Shown here piece by piece: positions 38,160-47,152 of a stretch of 64,000 bases of DNA. How positions within the stretch are numbered: the stretch's first letter is position 1; each line of letters begins with the position of its first letter. The notes under the pieces were generated by a model. It had not been told where the DNA came from. It made no database searches and saw only the letters and a program-made list of their open reading frames with translations. The stretch comes from JAGQPD01 sp020426865 (lineage in GTDB: Bacteria > Planctomycetota > Planctomycetia > Pirellulales > Pirellulaceae): assembly GCA_041399065.1 (NCBI GenBank), contig JAWKTN010000015.1, positions 1 through 64,000 of the forward strand. Reading direction: 5' to 3'. The translations under genes were made by a program, and so were the position numbers.

Positions 38160-39956
38160 TTGGCCACCACGGGTTCCAAGACAAGTAAGCAGTCGAGCAA
38201 AGAGGCGAAATCAACGAGTCCCTTGATGACGGGGGCGGACATTCTGGTCAAGTCGTTGGTGGATCATGGCGTGGAGGTCATCTTTGCGTATCCGGGTGGC
38301 GCGAGTATGCCGTTGCACCAGGCGTTGACGCGTTATGCGGACAGGTTGCGGACGATCTTGCCGCGACATGAGCAAGGAGGCGGGTTTGCCGCGCAGGGGT
38401 ACGCTCGGGCAACAGGGCGTGTGGGCGTCTGCATGGCAACCAGTGGTCCAGGTGCCACAAACTTGGTAACGGCAATTGCGGACGCCAAGCTCGACAGCAT
38501 TCCGATGGTGGCGATCACGGGTCAGGTTGCTACGCCGGTGATTGGCAATGACGCGTTTCAAGAGACGCCGATCGTGGAAGTTTGCCGGACGATCACCAAG
38601 CATCACTACATGGTGACCGACATTCGCGACTTGGCGAGAATCATGCGTGAGGCTTTTCATGTGGCAACGACAGGGCGTCCTGGACCAGTCCTGGTGGACA
38701 TGCCGAAGGACGTCCAGATCAGCCATTTGGCGCCGGATTGGGAAGCGCCGATGCAGTTGCCTGGTTATTCCTACGAAACGCCGCGCGCGAAGCCAGAGCA
38801 AATCCGGCAGGTGGCGGCGGCGATCAAACGCGCCAAACGGCCGATTATCTATGCTGGTGGCGGCGTGATCGCGAGCGAGGCCAGCCAGGAATTGCGAAAC
38901 CTCGCGCACAAGACGAAGATTCCCGTCACCATGACCGTGATGGGGCTCGGCGCCTTCCCCAATGACGACCCGCTATCGCTAGATATGCTGGGCATGCATG
39001 GGAGCGTCTACGCCAACTATGCGATCAACGAAGCGGACCTGATTTTGGCGGTGGGAGTACGATTTGATGACCGCGTCACGGGCAAGCTGGAGGAATTCGC
39101 CAAATTTGCCAAGATCGTCCATATCGATATCGATGCATCGGAGCTGAACAAAAACAAAGTCGCCCACATCCCCATCTGCAGTGACGCAAAAATCGCACTC
39201 GCGGAGCTCGCCAAGGTTGTCGACGCTCCCGAAGGAATTGACGATTGGGTCCGGCAGTGCCAGCAGTGGAAGGCGGACGAGCCGTTCCACTACGACACCG
39301 AATTCGACGGAATCCTGCAGCAACACGCGATTTCCGAATTGTCGCGCATTACCCAAGACCGCGACGCGATCATTTCGGTCGGCGTCGGTCAGCATCAGAT
39401 GTGGTCGGCCCAGTTCTACCGCTTCCAGAAACCACGTACGTGGATGTGCAGCAGCGGACTGGGCACGATGGGCTTCGGGCTGCCCGCTGCGATGGGAGCG
39501 CAGGCTGCGTTCCCCAACCACCTGGTCGTCGACATCGACGGCGACGGTAGCTTTCAAATGAATATCCAAGAACTGGCGACCTGTTACTGCGAGGAGCTCC
39601 CGGTCAAGGTGTTGTTGCTGAACAACCAACATCTCGGCATGGTGGTTCAATGGGAAGACCGGTTCATGGCGGGCAATCGAGCACATACGTATCTCGGCCC
39701 CATTCACCACGATGAGGCTCGCGGCAAGGGCACCAGCGCCTACGCGGAGCAACGCTATCCGGATTTTGTGTCCATCGCCAAGGGATACGGCTGCGGTGCT
39801 GCCACGATCAGCAACAAAGTTGATCTCGTGCCGGCGCTCGAAGAAATGATCGCCTTCCAAGGACCGTATGTCCTGGATGTCCAAGTACCGTACCAGGAAC
39901 ACGTGCTGCCAATGATCCCCAGCAACGGCACCGTAAATGACATGATTAAGTCATAG
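38160..39956 (+). CDS. ilvB: Acetolactate synthase, catalytic subunit
   Basis: Condenses pyruvate (with pyruvate or 2-oxobutyrate) in the first common step of valine/leucine/isoleucine synthesis; TPP- and FAD-dependent. I chose TTG 38160 because GGGGGAGG precedes it by about six bases; the frame upstream to 38058 has no coding character. 598 residues, normal for the family. Evidence: N-terminal TPP-enzyme domain with IFAYPGGASMPLHQAL and the catalytic Glu in RHEQGGGFAAQGYARATG, the central FAD domain, and the C-terminal GDGSFQMNIQELATC with Mg/TPP-binding Asp-Gly-Ser and Asn. The small subunit gene ilvN does not follow in this window, so it is encoded elsewhere. Confidence 0.93.
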   Translation: MATTGSKTSKQSSKEAKSTSPLMTGADILVKSLVDHGVEVIFAYPGGASMPLHQALTRYADRLRTILPRHEQGGGFAAQGYARATGRVGVCMATSGPGATNLVTAIADAKLDSIPMVAITGQVATPVIGNDAFQETPIVEVCRTITKHHYMVTDIRDLARIMREAFHVATTGRPGPVLVDMPKDVQISHLAPDWEAPMQLPGYSYETPRAKPEQIRQVAAAIKRAKRPIIYAGGGVIASEASQELRNLAHKTKIPVTMTVMGLGAFPNDDPLSLDMLGMHGSVYANYAINEADLILAVGVRFDDRVTGKLEEFAKFAKIVHIDIDASELNKNKVAHIPICSDAKIALAELAKVVDAPEGIDDWVRQCQQWKADEPFHYDTEFDGILQQHAISELSRITQDRDAIISVGVGQHQMWSAQFYRFQKPRTWMCSSGLGTMGFGLPAAMGAQAAFPNHLVVDIDGDGSFQMNIQELATCYCEELPVKVLLLNNQHLGMVVQWEDRFMAGNRAHTYLGPIHHDEARGKGTSAYAEQRYPDFVSIAKGYGCGAATISNKVDLVPALEEMIAFQGPYVLDVQVPYQEHVLPMIPSNGTVNDMIKS

Positions 39957-40004
39957 CGGCTCCAGCCATCGCGGGCGGCATGCCAATCCTCGTGGCGGGA
40001 CCAG

Positions 40005-40181
40005 CTAGTTGCCGAACCGGTCGACCAGTGACGAAGGGTCACCGATTTCCGACGCCGTCTGATCCAACTCCGACGACGTGTTGGTTCCCAACGAACGCAC
40101 GCCAAGGAACAGTCCTGCGGCTAATAAGGCAAGGACAACAGCCGTTTGCACCGCGGAGATCCCGCGTTTTCGTCGACTCAT
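40005..40181 (-). CDS. Flp-type pilin-like small protein (58 residues)
   Basis: Short frame from ATG 40181 with GGGAG eight bases upstream and stop at 40005-40007. It reads a basic head (MSRRKRG), a hydrophobic helix (ISAVQTAVVLALLAAGLFLGV), then RSLGTNTSSELDQTASEIGD. The order basic head, hydrophobic helix and LGTN-x-SS resembles Flp/Fap type IVb pilins, in which the Gly before the hydrophobic segment is the prepilin peptidase site and a Glu five residues later is replaced here by Gln. It stands alone, without visible tad genes, between ilvB and a symporter. A membrane-anchored micro-protein is the alternative. Confidence 0.5.
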   Translation of the reverse strand: MSRRKRGISAVQTAVVLALLAAGLFLGVRSLGTNTSSELDQTASEIGDPSSLVDRFGN

Positions 40182-40384
40182 GACGTTGACTCCCGGATCC
40201 CATCAAAAAGTTCTTCGCATCGCAATCCGAATGCACGGACGGCCGAGTGGCCAGCGCCACCAGAAGCCCAGTCGCTTACGGGCCTACTTAATTCATACCT
40301 CAGGTATTTACAAGTTGGATGTCAAACCGAAGGACGGCGGTTGACTTCGTGGGACGGCACATTAGGAATCTGAGGAATAAACGG

Positions 40385-41944
40385 CTAAGTCGTCACGTTG
40401 GCGTCGATCACTGCCGCGCCAATCGTATCACCGAACACATTGACGGTTGTCCGCAAACGGTCCAAAAACCAGTCAATCGCGAGAATCGTGCCGATGCCGC
40501 TGGTCGGGATTCCTACGGCGGTCAGCACCATCACCATCGTTACCAGGCCAGCTTGGGGGATCCCCGCCGCACCAATTGCCGCCAACGTTGCCGTCAGGAA
40601 GACCACGATCAGCTGACCGAGTGCCAGCTTGATCCCCAAGGCCTGGGCGATAAAAATCACCGCCACCGCTTCGTATAATGCGGTGCCATCCATATTGACC
40701 GTGGCCCCTAGCGGCAGCACGAAACCGGCAGAACGGGATGAAACCTTGTTATTGTCTTCGACGCATTCGATCGAGATCGGGAGCGTCGCCGAACTGCTCG
40801 AAGTACTGAAAGCCGTCAATAATGCTCGCAAGATGTTATACGTGTAAATGATCGGATTGCGTTTACCGAATACCGACAAGATGCCGCACAGCACGAGCGA
40901 ATGCAATGCCAGCCCAAGGCAGACTGCCGCCACGTATTTGCCCAGTCGAAACAACTCCGTTATGAACGCATCCCCTCCACCGTTTTCCGCAATTTTGGTA
41001 GCGACCAGTCCATAGATACCCAGTGGAGCAAACCAAATAACGAGTCCCACCATTTTCATCACGACTTCGTTCGTGGCATTAAAGAAATCGATCACGACTC
41101 GGCCGTGATCCCCGACCGTCGTCAATGCTCCGCCAAATACTAAAGCAAACACGATCAATGCCAACACATTCGTTTCGCTCGCTGCCAGGAAGATGTTCGA
41201 CGGGAACATCCCCGACCCCGGTTCCCCTCGGCGCCCTCGCACGACATCCAACAACATCTGCAGTGCCGATGCGTTTTCGCTGGTAGGCACACTCTCATCG
41301 ACATACGCAAATGTGTCATCTGCCCCTGTCCCTGGTTGCATTGCCAATACCAATACGATGCCGATGAATACCGCGATCGCCGTCGTCGAAAAATAGTACG
41401 CCAACGTCCAGCCGCCGAGCCGTCCAACCTTGCGGATGTCACCCAGCGACGTGATTCCGCAGATCATGCTGGTCACCACCAGCGGTATCACGAGCAACTT
41501 GAGCGTTTGCAGAAAGATATCGCCAAAAAACTGCGACAGAGTGTGTACGAGCGACGCGACCCAATACGACGTGGTCTGCCGATTCTGCTGCGCTTGCTGT
41601 TGAAGTAGCTGCAACCGCGATATCTCTTGCTCGATCTTGGGAATGTGGCCCCGTATCCGTTCGGCTTCCCGCTGCAGACGATCCCCTTCCTCACCAACCG
41701 CATTGCCGGACTGCCGTTGGTAATCGTCCGCCAATTGCTCCTTCTGTGGAATCGTCTTTTCTAGTCGAGCAATTGCCCGGGTCGGCCCCTCCGTAGCAAG
41801 CCACATCGTCCGCCCATAAAAAACTCCCACTAAAGCGCCGACAACAATCGAGATCAGGATTCCAATCAGTCCATCCAAGCCGTGTCCCTTGGCTCCGGTT
41901 CCTGAATGTTGCTCGGCGGTACCGCTATCGTTGGTCCTGGACAT
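40385..41944 (-). CDS. Dicarboxylate/amino acid:cation symporter (DAACS) with coiled-coil insert
   Basis: 519 residues from ATG 41944 (a second ATG at 41974 opens a longer frame). Family signatures: the serine-rich re-entrant loop STSSSSATLPISIE, the NMDGTALYEAVAVIFIAQ helix and DRLRTTVNVFGDTIGAAVID near the C-terminus. It couples uptake of C4-dicarboxylates or acidic/neutral amino acids to Na+ or H+ in the inner membrane. Between TM1 and TM2 there is a ~75-residue charged insert (residues about 55-130, IARLEKTIPQKEQL to QQQAQQNRQ) predicted to be a coiled coil, longer than in standard GltP-type members. Substrate unknown. Confidence 0.9.
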   Translation of the reverse strand: MSRTNDSGTAEQHSGTGAKGHGLDGLIGILISIVVGALVGVFYGRTMWLATEGPTRAIARLEKTIPQKEQLADDYQRQSGNAVGEEGDRLQREAERIRGHIPKIEQEISRLQLLQQQAQQNRQTTSYWVASLVHTLSQFFGDIFLQTLKLLVIPLVVTSMICGITSLGDIRKVGRLGGWTLAYYFSTTAIAVFIGIVLVLAMQPGTGADDTFAYVDESVPTSENASALQMLLDVVRGRRGEPGSGMFPSNIFLAASETNVLALIVFALVFGGALTTVGDHGRVVIDFFNATNEVVMKMVGLVIWFAPLGIYGLVATKIAENGGGDAFITELFRLGKYVAAVCLGLALHSLVLCGILSVFGKRNPIIYTYNILRALLTAFSTSSSSATLPISIECVEDNNKVSSRSAGFVLPLGATVNMDGTALYEAVAVIFIAQALGIKLALGQLIVVFLTATLAAIGAAGIPQAGLVTMVMVLTAVGIPTSGIGTILAIDWFLDRLRTTVNVFGDTIGAAVIDANVTT

Positions 41945-41978
41945 GATGAAGCATTCCCTCAGCGATTGACTCAAGTTC

Positions 41979-42971
41979 TTACGGGATCAATACCAGTTTT
42001 CCCGCCAACTGGCCGCTCTGCCGGACGGTGCTCGCCTCTTGCCGGCGATGGGCTTCGGCGGCATCGCACAACGGCAAGACCGTGTCAATGCGAGGTTTCA
42101 ATCGGCCTGCTACCAACATGTCGTTGATGCGGTCAGCACACTCCCGCTGCTCGTCCGCCGTGGCCTTGAACATTACGAAGCCAATGGCGCGACAACCCTT
42201 CACATAGAACGGCCCCAGCGGAAACGCTGGTCGAGCGTCCCGGCCTGCCATCAAAATCAACCGTCCGCGCTCCGACATGCAATTGACGGCGACGTCCAGG
42301 TCGGGTTCACGTCGAGTCTCCCAATATAACTGCACTCCGTCGGTCGCGAACTGCTTGACCGCCGACACAACATCTTGCGCGTCATATCGCACAACTTGAT
42401 CCGCTCCCAATTCGTGACAAATCTGTGCCTTCTGAGCACTCCCCGCTGAGGCAATCACGCGCGCCCCGGCGGCCTTGGCCATCTGCAAAACGGTCGATCC
42501 TACTCCTCCCGATCCTCCCTGCACAAATACGGTCTCGCCCGCCTTTAACTCACCGTCACGAAATAACCCCAAGTGCGCGGTTATTCCCACCAACGCCGTC
42601 GCCGCCGCCGTCTCGTCGGTCACACCTTCCGGCAATGGATATAACCATTGCTCGTCAATCGCACAAAACTCGGCAAACGTCCCCTGCCTCCCCATGAGCC
42701 CCTGGTTGCTGCCCCATACCCGATCGCCAACCTGATAGCGAGTTACATCCCCCCCTACCTCTTCCACGACCCCCGCAATATCGCAGCCAATGACGTAGGG
42801 TGTCGGAAGCGGCCAGTAGTTGGCCCCATTCCGAATGTAGGTGTCGATCGGATTGACCGACACAGCGCCAGTACGCACAAGAACCTGGCCAGAACCTGGC
42901 CGAGGCTTCTCCAGTTCCCCAAACGTAATCACTTCGGGGGGGCCAGTCTGTTCGATATAGGCTGCTTTCAC
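41979..42971 (-). CDS. NADPH:quinone reductase / medium-chain zinc-type oxidoreductase
   Basis: 330 residues. I placed the start at GTG 42971, eight bases after AGGAG; the frame upstream to 43520 lacks protein character. It is an MDR-superfamily enzyme of the quinone oxidoreductase branch: N-terminal GroES-like fold (VKAAYIEQTGPPEVITFGEL, PVLVRTGAVSVNPIDTY), Rossmann motif GGSGGVGSTVLQMAKAAGARVIA, and no Cys/His zinc set (the usual structural-zinc cysteines are absent). It likely reduces quinones or enones with NADPH in the cytoplasm. The stop lies 34 bases upstream of the DAACS symporter start on the same strand, so they may share a transcript. Confidence 0.85.
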   Translation of the reverse strand: MKAAYIEQTGPPEVITFGELEKPRPGSGQVLVRTGAVSVNPIDTYIRNGANYWPLPTPYVIGCDIAGVVEEVGGDVTRYQVGDRVWGSNQGLMGRQGTFAEFCAIDEQWLYPLPEGVTDETAAATALVGITAHLGLFRDGELKAGETVFVQGGSGGVGSTVLQMAKAAGARVIASAGSAQKAQICHELGADQVVRYDAQDVVSAVKQFATDGVQLYWETRREPDLDVAVNCMSERGRLILMAGRDARPAFPLGPFYVKGCRAIGFVMFKATADEQRECADRINDMLVAGRLKPRIDTVLPLCDAAEAHRRQEASTVRQSGQLAGKLVLIP

Positions 42972-43184
42972 ACCAAGAACTCCTGCTGATGGGTGGCTCG
43001 TTTCATCTCTTTGTTGTAACCGACACTCGGCCTCTCGCCAACTAAGGCATTTTCCTTCGCAACTGCTATTTGTCCAACAGCGTCCATGCGTTACCTTGGG
43101 CCGCTCTGCCAATCGCTTTCCGCACGATTGCTGATAGCCATCCTGACGGCGCGATGTCCCACAAATCGATTTAAGGAAACAAGC

Positions 43185-43601
43185 ATGGGGATCTTCAAGG
43201 AATTTAAAGAGTTCGCAGTCCGTGGCAACATGATCGACATGGCCGTGGGCATCATCATGGGTGGTGCGTTCGGTGGCGTGGTCAATAGTCTCGTCAAGGA
43301 CGTGATCATGCCGCCGATTGGCAAGGCGATGAGCGGCGTCGACTTTTCCAGTCTCGCGTACGTCCTGCAAAGTGCTGACCCGGCGAACAACAAGGAGGCG
43401 ATCACCATCAGCTACGGTGTGTTCATCAATGCCGTGATCAACTTTCTCGTCGTCGCTTTCGCCGTGTTCATGTTGGTCAAGGGGATCAACACCGCGCGCA
43501 AGCGATTGGAAGGAGAGCAAGAAGCAGCAACACCTCCCGAACCTTCGGACGAAGTCAAGTTACTCACGCAAATCCGCGATTCGTTGGCCCATCGCGCCTA
43601 A
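43185..43601 (+). CDS. mscL: Large-conductance mechanosensitive channel
   Basis: Membrane pore that opens under hypo-osmotic stress. ATG 43185 follows TTAAGGAAAC; earlier in-frame codons are not supported. 138 residues match the family length. The N-terminal amphipathic helix (GIFKEFKEFAVRGN), TM1 (MIDMAVGIIMGGAFGGVVNSLVKDVIMPPIG split over residues 15-45), the periplasmic loop, TM2 (SYGVFINAVINFLVVAFAVFMLVKGI) and the charged C-terminal helix (SDEVKLLTQIRDSLAHR) are all present. Divergent from the quinone reductase gene and convergent with the LacI regulator 36 bases later. Confidence 0.95.
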   Translation: MGIFKEFKEFAVRGNMIDMAVGIIMGGAFGGVVNSLVKDVIMPPIGKAMSGVDFSSLAYVLQSADPANNKEAITISYGVFINAVINFLVVAFAVFMLVKGINTARKRLEGEQEAATPPEPSDEVKLLTQIRDSLAHRA

Positions 43602-43637
43602 CGGCCGTGATGAAACACTACGTTTTGGTTTTATGGG

Positions 43638-44678
43638 TTAGACCGGAACGCGGGCCCCGGTGGGCAAGACTCTCACCGTCTGCTTCGGCGGCGGCCCGCT
43701 TGTGTTCCCAACCTCAAACCACGCCCGCGGCTCGCTCGTGATCGCGTCCTTGCGCGACCTGCCGTCGGCCAGGGCGATCGCCAAATCGGCGGCGCTACGT
43801 CCTAATTGCACAGCGTCTTGACATACTGCTGTCATACGTGGATAGCAGATGTCCCGCAAGTCGCAATCGTCGACCCCGACAATCGACAAATCGTCAGGGA
43901 GTTCAACGCCCGTTCGGTGGGCCTCATTGATGGCGCCGAAAGCCACCAACGGGTCGGCAATGAAAACCGCCGTGGGCCGAGCTTGCATCGCCATCCAATT
44001 ACGCAATAGCTGAGCGCCGTCCATGCGATACGGCGGGACGCGGCTGACGAGTCGCTCGTCGAACAACCCCGCATCCGATAACACACTACGATAGGCCTCG
44101 AATCGGTCCAAATGGTCGCCGTCGTCACGCTCGCACGCCGCATAGGCAATCCGTTGATGCCCCATCGCCACCAGATGCTCGACCGCCTCGCGGCTTGCAC
44201 GTTGTGAGTCCGCGTACATGAATTCCAGCCCCGACTGCCTAAAGTGATCCCCCAACACCACCACCGGTATCTCTTCGCTGGCCATCGACGCCACCATCGC
44301 TCGCTGATCCGCCGTGCACCGCACAATCGCCGCGCGGATTCCCTTCCGCGCAAAGAACTGACGAAAGGACTCGGTCTCCCGCTTGTCACGATGCACATCG
44401 ACAATCGTCAGATCCAATCCGTGCCGTCGCGCCGTATCGACTGCCCCTTCCAAACACGATGAATCGTAAGGACTACCAACCGTAAACAACCCGGCATACA
44501 TCCATGCCAACGAATCGGGCGATCGCTTCCCAACCGCCGGCGCATAACCACACGACTCAATCGCCGCCAGCACCGACCGTCGCACCTGCGGCGTCACCGA
44601 TTCGGCGCCGTTGATCACCCGCGATACCGTGGCGATCGAAACCCCCGCCACCCGTGCCACTTCCCGTATCGATGCCAT
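43638..44678 (-). CDS. LacI/GalR family transcription regulator
   Basis: 346 residues. N-terminal HTH (SIREVARVAGVSIATVSRVI) with hinge (GAESVTPQVRRSVLAAIESCGYAP), then a periplasmic-binding-like effector domain (YAGLFTVGSPYDSS, VVVLGDHF, GHQRIAYAA, PTAVFIADPLVAFGAI, DDLSIVGVDD). It should repress or activate sugar genes depending on an unknown effector. It is divergent from the GH16 gene, with a 300-base region that contains a LacI-type palindrome (44728-44740), so the GH16 enzyme is the obvious candidate target. Confidence 0.92.
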   Translation of the reverse strand: MASIREVARVAGVSIATVSRVINGAESVTPQVRRSVLAAIESCGYAPAVGKRSPDSLAWMYAGLFTVGSPYDSSCLEGAVDTARRHGLDLTIVDVHRDKRETESFRQFFARKGIRAAIVRCTADQRAMVASMASEEIPVVVLGDHFRQSGLEFMYADSQRASREAVEHLVAMGHQRIAYAACERDDGDHLDRFEAYRSVLSDAGLFDERLVSRVPPYRMDGAQLLRNWMAMQARPTAVFIADPLVAFGAINEAHRTGVELPDDLSIVGVDDCDLRDICYPRMTAVCQDAVQLGRSAADLAIALADGRSRKDAITSEPRAWFEVGNTSGPPPKQTVRVLPTGARVPV

Positions 44679-44978
44679 CGGTCGATCCCTTTCCTGTTAC
44701 GCTACCGGTTCAACTGCCTCATTGATCTGAAACTGTTTCATCCCAATATAGCCACGAGCCGCCCCTTCGTCAATCAAGTTGGCAAGATGGATGCCGTGAT
44801 GGGTCAACCAAAAAACCGCGGCACGGACCCCCACAATCCGGCAATTCCGCCAGCGAATCCTTACCAAAGCGTTGACATGCCCGACCGTCCCAATCATACT
44901 TGACGGAACAACCGTAACGATCTCCATTGATCCAAAAAACTGTTTCTAGCCGTTTCACAAACTGGAGTCGCAATAGCC
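44679..44978. promoter_or_regulatory. Divergent promoter region, LacI regulator / GH16
   Basis: 300 bases between the lacI-type gene (start 44678) and the GH16 gene (start 44979). Open frames here are not convincing. It contains a palindrome at 44728-44740 and half-site-like AAACTGTTTCTAGCCGTTTCA near 44937-44957 close to the GH16 start. Confidence 0.5.
44728..44740. promoter_or_regulatory. Candidate LacI-family operator
   Basis: TGAAACTGTTTCA is a 6-bp perfect inverted repeat with one spacer base. Its AAAC-N-GTTT core matches the pattern of LacI-family operators. It lies 50 bases upstream of the regulator's start codon, and could act as its autoregulatory site. Confidence 0.5.
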
Positions 44979-46757
44979 ATGAAGATGCTCCCGTGGATGT
45001 TCGCCGCCGTTTCCCTGACAATACTTAGCCCGGTCGTCCGTTCCACGTCCCATGTCGCCCAAGCACAGCTCCTCTTTCAGGATGACTTTGCCGGTAATGG
45101 CGCCGGAAGTGGCAACGTCGACACCTCGGCGTGGCGACTCCCCTTCGAAGCGGAAGGAACGTTCGTCGGCCGCACCCAATTCCGCGGGAATCCGGCCACG
45201 GATCTGCCGCAACAAGGAATCGCGGAACCGGCCGCCGCTGACGGTGCTGTCGCCGAGTTTCTGCTCAATACTTTTTCACCCGTTGACCCCGGCAACCAGT
45301 TCCTTGGCACGGACCTGCTCAGCAAAAGAAATTTTGCCCGTGGTGGCGGCATATCCTTCGAAACCCGCGCGCGATTCAAACCCGACACGTCGGCCGGATT
45401 GGTGGGTGGTCTGTTCCTGTTCGATGTCCAACGTGACGTACCGCCTGGCTCGGGGAACCTCGTCCGTGACGAAATCGACTGGGAATTGCTCGGCAACCAG
45501 GCGGTTGCGAGTGGCTCCCAACAGGTGCTTAGCAATTTCTGGAACGAAGGGACTTTTGACAGCGCCGGCACGCCCCAACTGCACAGCGTTAGCAGTCTTG
45601 ATCTAACTCAGTTTCAAAACTATCGAGTTGACTGGACGCCGCAGTCGATTAAGTGGTACGTCAATGACGCACTCGTACGCACGCAAACGACCGATGTGCC
45701 GGACGACCCGATGAAGTTGCATATTAATTTTTGGGCGCCCGACAGCTCGTTCGCTCAGGCATTTGACAACTCGTTGCAACCAGCCATCACGGAGGCCGAG
45801 GGCGAGACCTATGTCCTGCAGGTTGATAGCGTCGCCGTGTCCCGGTTCAATACGACCGTCAGTGACAACTTACTGACAGATGGCAGTTTTGAAACGGACT
45901 TTCCGCTGCCGATCGATTTTGCGACGCCGACAACGACCGACACATGGCTGACATTTGGCAACGTATTCCTGGAAGACAGCGACCCGGACGGCCTGGACGT
46001 CGCCGTACCAGACCAGGCCCCCGATGGCATCTATATGGCCAAGACGTTCGGCCCGTTCAACGGCCGGCCGGACGCCTCGGGCCTGCTGCAAAACGTTCCC
46101 GCATCGCCAGGGCAGGAATTCGAAGCCAGCGTCAAAGTGGCAACACCCTCGGGAGACAGTATCCTCGGTAGTGAGAACTATAATACGATTGCCTTGTCGT
46201 TTCTCGATGCCAACGGGAACGTACTTCGCGAAGCAATCGGCTCCCCCGACAACATGGTCGATACTAACGGCAACGACTTTCCGCTGCTTGATGGTCGCGA
46301 CCCACACATGATGGAAGATCTCTTTGTCGAAGGCACGGTATCGGCGATCGCCCCGGAAGGAACGGCCTTTGCCCGCGTCAGCCTCTTCTTCATTCAACTG
46401 AATAATCAAGGCGGTGCAGCTTGGTTCGATGATGCGTCGCTGGTCTTGCTCAGTCCTGAAACGGTAACTTCGCTGTTGGGCGACTACAACGGCAACGGCG
46501 TCGTCGATGCGGCCGACTACACGATCTGGAAAGACTCCTTCGGATCGACAGCCGACTTGGCTGCCGACGGCAATGGCAATGGCGTGATCGACGCCGCGGA
46601 CTACACGATCTGGAAAGATAATTTCGGCAGCTCGCTGTCCGGTTCCGCCGTCGCCTCGGTCCCCGAGCCGGCAACGTGCACGCTAGGGTTGTTGCTGCTT
46701 GTCGGATTGGTCATACAGCGTTCACGGCCATTGTCACACGGCTGTCCCCAGCCGTAA
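44979..46757 (+). CDS. GH16 glycosidase with dockerin-like repeats and PEP-CTERM
   Basis: 592 residues with signal peptide ending near residue 29. Residues about 32-290 form a GH16 beta-jellyroll: the catalytic motif is EIDWE at 165-169 (nucleophile Glu165, acid Glu169), the non-bulged E-x-D-x-E form. Residues ~300-490 make a carbohydrate-binding-like beta-sandwich (NLLTDGSFETDFPL ... WFDDASLVLL). Then come two EF-hand/dockerin-like repeats (DYNGNGVVDAADYTIWKDSF and DGNGNGVIDAADYTIWKDNF) and a PEP-CTERM signal (VPEPATCTLGLLLLVGLVIQ). It likely cleaves laminarin- or algal-type beta-glucans/galactans at the cell surface. The final residues (SHGCPQP) are coded by a short dispersed repeat. Regulation by the divergent LacI is likely. 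Confidence 0.85.
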   Translation: MKMLPWMFAAVSLTILSPVVRSTSHVAQAQLLFQDDFAGNGAGSGNVDTSAWRLPFEAEGTFVGRTQFRGNPATDLPQQGIAEPAAADGAVAEFLLNTFSPVDPGNQFLGTDLLSKRNFARGGGISFETRARFKPDTSAGLVGGLFLFDVQRDVPPGSGNLVRDEIDWELLGNQAVASGSQQVLSNFWNEGTFDSAGTPQLHSVSSLDLTQFQNYRVDWTPQSIKWYVNDALVRTQTTDVPDDPMKLHINFWAPDSSFAQAFDNSLQPAITEAEGETYVLQVDSVAVSRFNTTVSDNLLTDGSFETDFPLPIDFATPTTTDTWLTFGNVFLEDSDPDGLDVAVPDQAPDGIYMAKTFGPFNGRPDASGLLQNVPASPGQEFEASVKVATPSGDSILGSENYNTIALSFLDANGNVLREAIGSPDNMVDTNGNDFPLLDGRDPHMMEDLFVEGTVSAIAPEGTAFARVSLFFIQLNNQGGAAWFDDASLVLLSPETVTSLLGDYNGNGVVDAADYTIWKDSFGSTADLAADGNGNGVIDAADYTIWKDNFGSSLSGSAVASVPEPATCTLGLLLLVGLVIQRSRPLSHGCPQP

Positions 46758-46774
46758 TGTTACACGGCTGTCCC
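46736..46774. repeat. Two copies of ACACGGCTGTCCC around the GH16 stop codon
   Basis: Copies at 46736-46748 (inside the coding end) and 46762-46774 (after the stop); the first extends to a 14-base match with the inverted copy at 25392-25405. ACGGCT...AGCCGT also forms a hairpin at 46738-46755, so it may end the transcript. Confidence 0.45.
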
Positions 46775-47152
46775 AACACGCGACCTCTATCAACGGACCC
46801 AGCCGCGAGCCGATCAAAACTCAATTTCGCAACTCCTTATCGCGGAAAGGGCACGGGTGAGGATGGGGAAGCACGACGGGCTTTGTTGACACCCCACGGG
46901 TAACTCGCCAACACAGTCCTCATCGGTGATTCTTGACAATCCACCCTGCCCGTCAGGTGGCCTGACACAAGCTTCGATAGTCCGGCTGGAGACTGCTGAG
47001 GAACGATACTCGGGCACGATCGCTCGGACCTGTCGGAATCGACCAGATCCGATAGAATCATTCCTAAAATCGTGTTGCATCGATCATCGACAATCCACAA
47101 GCGGCGATCGATGGGCGAAACGACACCAACCAGGAACGATTCAATTTTGGCC
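46758..47152. other. Intergenic region before tex
   Basis: 395 bases. Aside from the second short repeat copy at 46762-46774, I find no gene, RNA or terminator. Frame extension upstream of tex to 47072 lacks coding character. Confidence 0.4.

Noticed and set aside
42972..43520. N-terminal extension of the quinone reductase frame
   Set aside because: It runs antisense through mscL; GTG 42971 with AGGAG fits the conserved N-terminus.
44697..44927. 76-residue frame between the LacI and GH16 genes
   Set aside because: It covers the promoter region with the palindrome and shows no family features.
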